DNA from: Lachnospiraceae bacterium
Lineage (GTDB): Bacteria > Bacillota > Clostridia > Lachnospirales > Lachnospiraceae
Direction of reading: 5' to 3'
Length of the DNA stretch: 64,000 nucleotides
Assembly: GCA_017387565.1 (NCBI GenBank)
Contig: JAFOEY010000033.1
Location: 25,208 to 89,207, forward strand
How positions within the stretch are numbered: the first letter of the stretch is position 1; every line of letters begins with the position of its first letter. Both the position numbers and the translations under genes were made by a program. Below, in pieces: positions 59,346 to 64,000 of this stretch. The notes beneath the pieces were generated by a model that searched no databases, was not told the origin of the DNA, and worked only from the letters and a program-made list of their open reading frames with translations.

Positions 59346-59933
59346 TTATTTTTTTGACCAAATATATTCCTCTATCTCACACAGACATTCTTCCAGATTT
59401 TGATTATAAAATTCCTTTTCTATTCCTGCTTCTTTTTTCTTTTCCGGCGAAAAATCAATCGAATCTGCCAAAAATCTGCGGCACATCTCCTCGTAACGCG
59501 GATGCTCTTCTTTTCGTTCACGATCCAGGGCCCTTTGCAAACGAACTCCGTCATCTAACTCTATCATAATCGGTACGACTCGTTCACTTCCAAAATATGC
59601 CTTTGTCTTTTGAAAAGATTCGATGGTCCCAATCATCAGATAATCTGACTTTTCCAAATCAATCTGATCATCATGAACCGTAAAATACTTCCAGACACCA
59701 TAAAATGTATCATAGGCTCTCAGTTCTATAACCTTGCCCGCCTCTACCAATTCATCCGCTTTCTTTTCATCCACATAATAATAATGGATTCCGTTTTCTT
59801 CTCCTGCCCGGATGGGTCTGGTTGTATAAAGCACAATTTTCTGTAGTTTCAATTTTTCATTTTGTAATAGTTTGTTGTAGATTGTATCCTTACCTGATGA
59901 ACTTTTCCCCATAAGGTAAAATATTTTTCCCAT
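59346..59933 (-). CDS. Guanylate-kinase-like protein (divergent P-loop)
   Basis: 195 aa. Guanylate-kinase fold: P-loop reads MGKSSSGKDTIYNKL, GMP-binding VLYTTRPIRAGEENGIHYYYV, and a late Arg-rich ALDRERKEEHPRYEEMCRRF. The usual GPSGVGKGT loop is altered, so catalytic GMP to GDP conversion is likely but not certain. AGGGGAAAC upstream. It stands between yaaR and pyk, where Bacillus-type clusters carry tmk instead. Confidence 0.85.
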   Translation of the reverse strand: MGKIFYLMGKSSSGKDTIYNKLLQNEKLKLQKIVLYTTRPIRAGEENGIHYYYVDEKKADELVEAGKVIELRAYDTFYGVWKYFTVHDDQIDLEKSDYLMIGTIESFQKTKAYFGSERVVPIMIELDDGVRLQRALDRERKEEHPRYEEMCRRFLADSIDFSPEKKKEAGIEKEFYNQNLEECLCEIEEYIWSKK

Positions 59934-59955
59934 TTGTTTCCCCTGTTAACTAAGA

Positions 59956-61368
59956 CTATACCTCTATCACCCGTAACATATTGGTGGTTCCGGCCTTTCC
60001 AAGCGGCACGCCTGCAGTCAGTACCACAATATCTCCATCTTTGATTAGCCCCGCTTTTTTTGCCTGCTGCGTTGCCTCTTCAAACAAATCATCTGCTGTT
60101 TCTTCTTTTTCAATAAGTAAAGGCTGTACTCCCCATGCGAGATTGAGCTGGCGGCATACTCTTGGATTGACACTGCATCCGATAACCGGACATTCCGGTT
60201 TAAAACGGGAAATCATGCCGGCTGTAAATCCGGACATCGTTACCGTAATGATGACAGCTGCTTTTAAGTCGGCTGCTGTTGTACAGGTAGCATGTGAAAT
60301 TGCCGTAGTAATATCTGTCTGGATATCCTGATTTGCCTTTTTCATTCTTCCGCTGTAATCAATATCTTTTTCGGTTCTTTCCGCAATTCTCGCCATAGTT
60401 TTAACTGCTTCAACCGGATATTTTCCGGCTGCGGTCTCACCGGAAAGCATAATGGCAGTGGTTCCATCATAAATTGCATTGGCAACATCGGCTGTTTCCG
60501 CTCTGGTCGGTCTTGGATTTCCAATCATCGATTCTAACATCTGTGTTGCCGTAATGACATGTTTTCCTTTGGCAACGGCTTTTTTGATCATGCTTTTTTG
60601 GATAACCGGAACTTCTTCCAGCGGGATTTCAACACCCATATCACCTCGGGCAACCATAATACCATCCGCTACTTCCAGAATTTCATCAATATTATCAATT
60701 CCCTGCATATTTTCGATTTTCGCAATTATTTTTGCATAACTGTTATGCTCCTGCAAAATTTTGCGGACCTCTAAAATATCCTCTTTACAACGTACAAAAG
60801 ATGCTGCCAGAAAATCATATCCCATTTCAGCACAAAAGATAATATCCTGATAATCTACTTCACTGATATACGGCATGGATAAAATTGCTCCGGGTACGTT
60901 AATTCCTTTGTGATTTGATACGGTTCCTCCATTGATAACCCGACAGACAATATCTGTATCCGTAATCTTTTCAATGACCATTTCAATTTTTCCGTCATCA
61001 ATCAGAATGGTCATCCCTTCTTTTACATCATTCTTTAGATTTTTATATGTGATGGATGCCCTTTTTTCAGTTCCCAAAATGTCTTCTGTCGTCAGAATAA
61101 ATTCTTGTCCCGCTTCAAGCTGTGTTTTCCCGTTTTCAAAATCCCTTAAACGGATTTCGGGTCCTTTTGTATCCAGTAATGTTGCCACCGGAAGCCCCAG
61201 TTCATTACTTACCTTTATGACACTTGTTAACTTCCTTTTCTGCTCCTCATGCGTGCCATGTGAAAAATTAAATCTGGCAACATTCATGCCTGCTAACATT
61301 AATTCCTTTAATTTATCTTCACTTTCCGAAGCCGGACCTATCGTACAAATAATTTTTGTTTTTCTCAT
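59956..61368 (-). CDS. pyk: Pyruvate kinase
   Basis: 470 aa, single-domain-set pyruvate kinase: barrel N-term MRKTKIICTIGPASES with FNFSHGTHEEQ, ATLLDTKGPEIR, IIAKIENMQGIDNIDEIL (catalytic Lys region), MVARGDMGVEIPLEEVP, and ATQMLESMI. It lacks the extra C-terminal PEP-utilising-like domain found in Bacillus Pyk. It converts PEP and ADP to pyruvate and ATP, feeding the PFL at 10359. CGAGGATA site. Codes downstream of the decarboxylase with 18-nt spacing. Confidence 0.96.
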   Translation of the reverse strand: MRKTKIICTIGPASESEDKLKELMLAGMNVARFNFSHGTHEEQKRKLTSVIKVSNELGLPVATLLDTKGPEIRLRDFENGKTQLEAGQEFILTTEDILGTEKRASITYKNLKNDVKEGMTILIDDGKIEMVIEKITDTDIVCRVINGGTVSNHKGINVPGAILSMPYISEVDYQDIIFCAEMGYDFLAASFVRCKEDILEVRKILQEHNSYAKIIAKIENMQGIDNIDEILEVADGIMVARGDMGVEIPLEEVPVIQKSMIKKAVAKGKHVITATQMLESMIGNPRPTRAETADVANAIYDGTTAIMLSGETAAGKYPVEAVKTMARIAERTEKDIDYSGRMKKANQDIQTDITTAISHATCTTAADLKAAVIITVTMSGFTAGMISRFKPECPVIGCSVNPRVCRQLNLAWGVQPLLIEKEETADDLFEEATQQAKKAGLIKDGDIVVLTAGVPLGKAGTTNMLRVIEV

Positions 61369-61386
61369 CTTAATATCCTCGTCTTT

Positions 61387-62853
61387 CTATTCATCTGATA
61401 CACAGGCTATGATTCCCTGATCGATTTTTGCAGGTCCCTGTATTGATAATCCTGCATCGTCTTTTTCTGTTAAGTAATCCAACACTTCTTGTGTAATCTG
61501 CTCTCCTGGAGCAATCAAAGGTATCCCGGGCGGATATAAATAGATAAATTCCGCACTGATTTTATCCTTCGCATCTTTTAAGTTATATTCTCTGCTTTGG
61601 CTATCCATGGCATCCCGGATAGTAAGCCTTGTCCCGGAATAAGGAAAAGGTCTTTTCTTTGTAATATATCCGTTTTCCCTTTTTCTATCGGACGATTTAT
61701 CGGATAATTTATCAGACAATTCCCGATCTGTCTCCCATAATGCCGTTAGCAGCCTCTGAAAACCTTCTTTTGTATCCATAACACTTGTCATGGCAATGAC
61801 ATAATGCTCTTCTTCCATTTCCATCTGCAATTGATATTTTTCCCGAAAAAGACAGCCTAACTGCTTTCCGGTCATATCGATATTGTCCCTGATGCAAATC
61901 ACCAGTTTTCCCGGGTCAAAATCATAAGCGAAAGAACCCTGCATGTTTTGATTCGAAAACAGATATAAATTTTTTAAAGAAATGGTTTTGTTATAAAAAT
62001 CTCCCAATTGTTTTTTGTACGCTTCTGCAAGTTCATGCTTCTTTTCTGCACAAAAATGCAGCGCATCTGAAATACTTTCCATCAAAATATATGAGGGGCT
62101 GCTGGATTGAAATATGGTCAAATGATGTTTTAATACTTTCCGGTCAACCAAATCTCCCTGCACATGTAATAATGCCGTCTGCGTCATTGCAGGCAATGTT
62201 TTGTGCGTACTCTGAATAACAATATCGGCACCACACTGTATTGCACTTTTGGGGAAAAATCCGTCTCCACCCCAAATCCCCAAATGAGCGCCATGTGCCT
62301 CATCTACAATGACCGGTATGTCATAGGAATGAGCGAGCGTACATATTTTTTCAATATCACTTACAATCCCTTCATATGTGGGTGAAGTAAGAACGACACC
62401 TGCATATGATCCTTGCCTTATCATTTTTTCTATCTGATCAACACAAGCAGAACCATTAAACGGATAAGTTTCATTCCATTCCGGATAGACATAGTCCGCC
62501 TCTTTTCCGGTCAGATAAAGGGCATTAAAAACCGATTTATGACAATTTCTTGCCACCAGAAGTCTGCCCGGAGCGTTGGATATACTCTGAATTGCTGCCA
62601 GAATACCGCAACTGCTTCCGTTTATTAAATAAAAACTTTCATCTGCACCAAAAAGCTTGGCGGCAAATTCTTCTTCAAGACGTATGAAATCCGTCGGATG
62701 ATGCAAATTATCAAATCCGTCTATTTCGGTAATATCACGGACGTAAGCAGATGCTAACTGTGAATTAATAGGCCGTCTTTTATGTCCGGGCATATGAAAC
62801 GGATATAAATTACTATTCTCAATTTGATCTAATTTTTCTTCAAAAGTCTTCAT
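61387..62853 (-). CDS. Orn/Lys/Arg decarboxylase-family PLP enzyme
   Basis: 488 aa. Major domain with FHMPGHKRRPINS, Asp/His pair in PVIVDEAHGAHLG, and the PLP-lysine motif in STHKTLPAMTQTALLHV (Lys), then a C-terminal part (LYPPGIPLIAPGE). Members decarboxylate lysine, ornithine or arginine, or are orphan aminotransferase-like enzymes of this cluster (YaaO). The start at 62853 (MKTFEEKLD) is taken because the frame before it looks like leader; an ATG at 62871 is also possible, and both sites are weak. It is the first gene of the pyk-gmk-yaaR-holB unit. Confidence 0.88.
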   Translation of the reverse strand: MKTFEEKLDQIENSNLYPFHMPGHKRRPINSQLASAYVRDITEIDGFDNLHHPTDFIRLEEEFAAKLFGADESFYLINGSSCGILAAIQSISNAPGRLLVARNCHKSVFNALYLTGKEADYVYPEWNETYPFNGSACVDQIEKMIRQGSYAGVVLTSPTYEGIVSDIEKICTLAHSYDIPVIVDEAHGAHLGIWGGDGFFPKSAIQCGADIVIQSTHKTLPAMTQTALLHVQGDLVDRKVLKHHLTIFQSSSPSYILMESISDALHFCAEKKHELAEAYKKQLGDFYNKTISLKNLYLFSNQNMQGSFAYDFDPGKLVICIRDNIDMTGKQLGCLFREKYQLQMEMEEEHYVIAMTSVMDTKEGFQRLLTALWETDRELSDKLSDKSSDRKRENGYITKKRPFPYSGTRLTIRDAMDSQSREYNLKDAKDKISAEFIYLYPPGIPLIAPGEQITQEVLDYLTEKDDAGLSIQGPAKIDQGIIACVSDE

Positions 62854-63027
62854 TCTCAAATAACAAACCATACGATATTATGTGATGCATGCAAATCGTA
62901 TCTAAAGAAAAATATCTTAATTATAAATAAGAAAACAACATTTTACCCCTGCATTGTAGTATTATAACAGTGCATAATCCAATTTATTATACCACAATTA
63001 TATACGATACCAAAGTCTTTTCAAAAA

Positions 63028-63060
63028 AAGCCTCATAAGATTTTAAATCCCATGAGGCTT
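63028..63060 (-). terminator. Terminator of the small lipoprotein gene
   Basis: AAGCCTCAT / GGATTTAAAATCTT / ATGAGGCTT in minus orientation followed by TTTTTTT, right after the stop. Confidence 0.9.
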
Positions 63061-63065
63061 GCACT

Positions 63066-63557
63066 TTAATAACTGGTTGTCAAACTTATATTTTCGGTTA
63101 CTTCCTTATATAAATCAGGATTACCCGATAATGTGAATGCATCTTCTTCATTTAAACTAATTCCGGGATCGGTAAATCGAACCAGATATGGAAATGCTCT
63201 GCAGTTTTCCAAATCTCCATCTTTCACCAAAAGCAGATAAACATAAAAATCATTCTCTCCACTAACATTATATCCGTAATTCCAATAATATGTTTTATTA
63301 AAAAGACCTTTTCTCAATTTTACACCGGTTTCATCAATATCTCCATTTGTGTATATATACCACTCGTATTTTTGTGTCATATCTGCAGTTAAGGCTACTT
63401 CAAATTTGTAACTACTGTACTTATCCATAGTCACTTCATGGGTTGTTGTTGGCGTTGTCAATTTTGAAAAGGAAAAATCCGAGGGTGAACACCCCTGCAA
63501 TATCATAACTAAAAATACCATAATTAATGATACAACCACTTTTTTTGATTTTTTCAT
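63066..63557 (-). CDS. Hypothetical lipoprotein
   Basis: 163 aa. Lipoprotein signal with the lipobox LQGC (Cys about 23), then a beta-rich region with Tyr/Trp-rich segments (YEWYIYTNG, TYYWNYGYNVSGEND). No family recognised. AGGAAGT-type site before the ATG (complement of 63555-63557). Single gene with its own terminator. Exported and membrane-anchored by inference only. Confidence 0.7.
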   Translation of the reverse strand: MKKSKKVVVSLIMVFLVMILQGCSPSDFSFSKLTTPTTTHEVTMDKYSSYKFEVALTADMTQKYEWYIYTNGDIDETGVKLRKGLFNKTYYWNYGYNVSGENDFYVYLLLVKDGDLENCRAFPYLVRFTDPGISLNEEDAFTLSGNPDLYKEVTENISLTTSY

Positions 63558-63758
63558 TCAGACCACTTCCTTAAATAAAAATATTATGTATCAGGTTTAT
63601 AATGTATTGATATGGGTGCTAAAATACCTTTAGACAAGTAATTTCCATAAAATGCATTTTATCACTCACATCATATATAAGAGTATATTACTTTTTTTAA
63701 AAAAGGAAAATAAAAAAAGCATTAAAAATGAGATTTTCTCAAATTAATGCTTTAATAA

Positions 63759-63831
63759 TGAGCCACCGGGGACTCGAACCCCGGACAACTTGATTAAAAG
63801 TCAAGTGCTCTACCACCTGAGCTAGTGGCCC
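63759..63831 (-). tRNA. tRNA-Lys (anticodon TTT)
   Basis: 73 nt without encoded CCA. Acceptor arms GGGCCAC/GTGGCTC, D-arm with GCTCAGGTGGTAGAGC, anticodon stem CTTGA-CTTTTAA-TCAAG giving TTT, T-arm CCGGGGTTCGAGTCCCCGG. Confidence 0.97.
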
Positions 63832-63841
63832 ATAATAATAG

Positions 63842-63875
63842 TGCCCAGAACCGGAATCGAACCAGTGACACGAAG
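63842..63875 (-). tRNA. Truncated tRNA 3-prime half (Phe-like)
   Basis: Complement shows CCTTCGTGTC then the T-arm ACTGGTTCGATTCCGGT and acceptor TCTGGGC-A, 10 nt upstream of tRNA-Lys in transcript order. Variable loop GTGTC and the end of an anticodon stem CCTTC fit tRNA-Phe. The 5-prime half is missing: at 63874 the sequence switches to a different gene. Confidence 0.65.
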
Positions 63876-63999
63876 GTGCTTTGCGAGCTGCTTTGACGAA
63901 TGGGAAAACGACGAGTGTGATATCGCCTTCAAACTCTGCGCGAGTCTTCTGGAATTGCACTTGCGCAGGGGTAATCTCTACGCCGTATAAGTTCTTAAC
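63874..63999 (-). pseudogene. ArgS N-terminal fragment, Bacteroidetes-like, at the contig end
   Basis: Minus-strand frame reads VKNLYGVEITPAQVQ, then FQKTRAEFEGDITLVVFPF and VKAARKAP, which follows the N-terminal domain of arginyl-tRNA synthetase as I know it from Bacteroidetes. It is joined in the middle of the tRNA. Base composition is visibly more G+C-rich than the neighbouring sequence. Most likely a chimeric end, not a gene of this organism. Confidence 0.6.
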
Positions 64000-64000
64000 T

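Noticed and set aside
63739-63960. 73-aa open frame across the tRNAs on the minus strand
   Set aside because: It runs through the truncated tRNA and tRNA-Lys; only its first part is real ArgS-like coding sequence, and the rest is RNA gene sequence.
1-64000. CRISPR array or prophage
   Set aside because: No regular repeats with unique spacers, no integrase, transposase or phage structural genes were found; the 20-bp tandem repeats have no spacers.

Overview
The window looks like the chromosome of a low-G+C, Gram-positive, anaerobic Clostridia member, most likely Lachnospiraceae. The support is strong AGGAGG-type ribosome binding sites, a large (Firmicutes-type) SRP RNA, MecA, GdpP-L9-DnaB and S6-SSB-S18 operons, split transketolase, pyruvate formate-lyase with a ferredoxin, and SpmA/SpmB plus CwlD, which suggest a spore former. 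The taxonomic call is inference; no search was run.

Layout. 1-4.4 kb: cell-wall hydrolases (CwlD, GH18), a small unknown gene behind a long leader, mecA. 4.5-9.8 kb: a FUSC membrane protein fused to a degenerate HAD domain, a cytidylate-kinase-like protein, an amino-acid ABC transporter and a class I glutamine amidotransferase-like hydrolase. 10.3-14.2 kb: the pyruvate formate-lyase locus, the most unusual part of the window. The PFL core ends before the glycyl radical domain. That domain is a separate 81-aa protein, and between the two lies a 66-aa cysteine-containing protein that resembles the start of the radical domain but lacks the radical loop. The activating enzyme and a 2[4Fe-4S] ferredoxin follow. 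14.4-20.1 kb: replication and ribosomal genes. 20.2-28.3 kb: Sir2, a chemoreceptor, two GGDEF proteins, a PilZ protein, a PflX-like radical SAM protein and unknown membrane proteins. 28.6-35.7 kb: a pentose-type locus (two-subunit transketolase, fucose-isomerase-like enzyme, DUF4867, xylulokinase) with a divergent LacI-family regulator. 35.7-40.4 kb: a fold-back repeat, SRP RNA, TadA, a CdaR-type regulator and a sugar-ABC ATPase. 40.5-54.4 kb: HD-GYP protein, D-lactate dehydrogenase, MetRS, DUF885 protein, a second fold-back repeat, NdpA-like protein, AEC transporter, SpmA/B, DHH phosphoesterase. 54.4-62.9 kb: FabZ/ACP and the conserved rsmI-yabB-yaaT-holB-yaaR cluster with a guanylate-kinase-like gene, pyruvate kinase and an Orn/Lys/Arg decarboxylase-family gene. 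The end carries tRNA-Lys and a truncated tRNA joined to a Bacteroidetes-like argS fragment, which is probably a chimeric contig end.

Working together: PFL, pyruvate kinase, D-lactate dehydrogenase and transketolase outline mixed-acid sugar fermentation. The GGDEF, PilZ and HD-GYP genes form a c-di-GMP set. Two families of inverted repeats recur across the window: a 225-bp fold-back element between convergent genes, and a 26-nt palindrome 40-70 nt upstream of three start codons.
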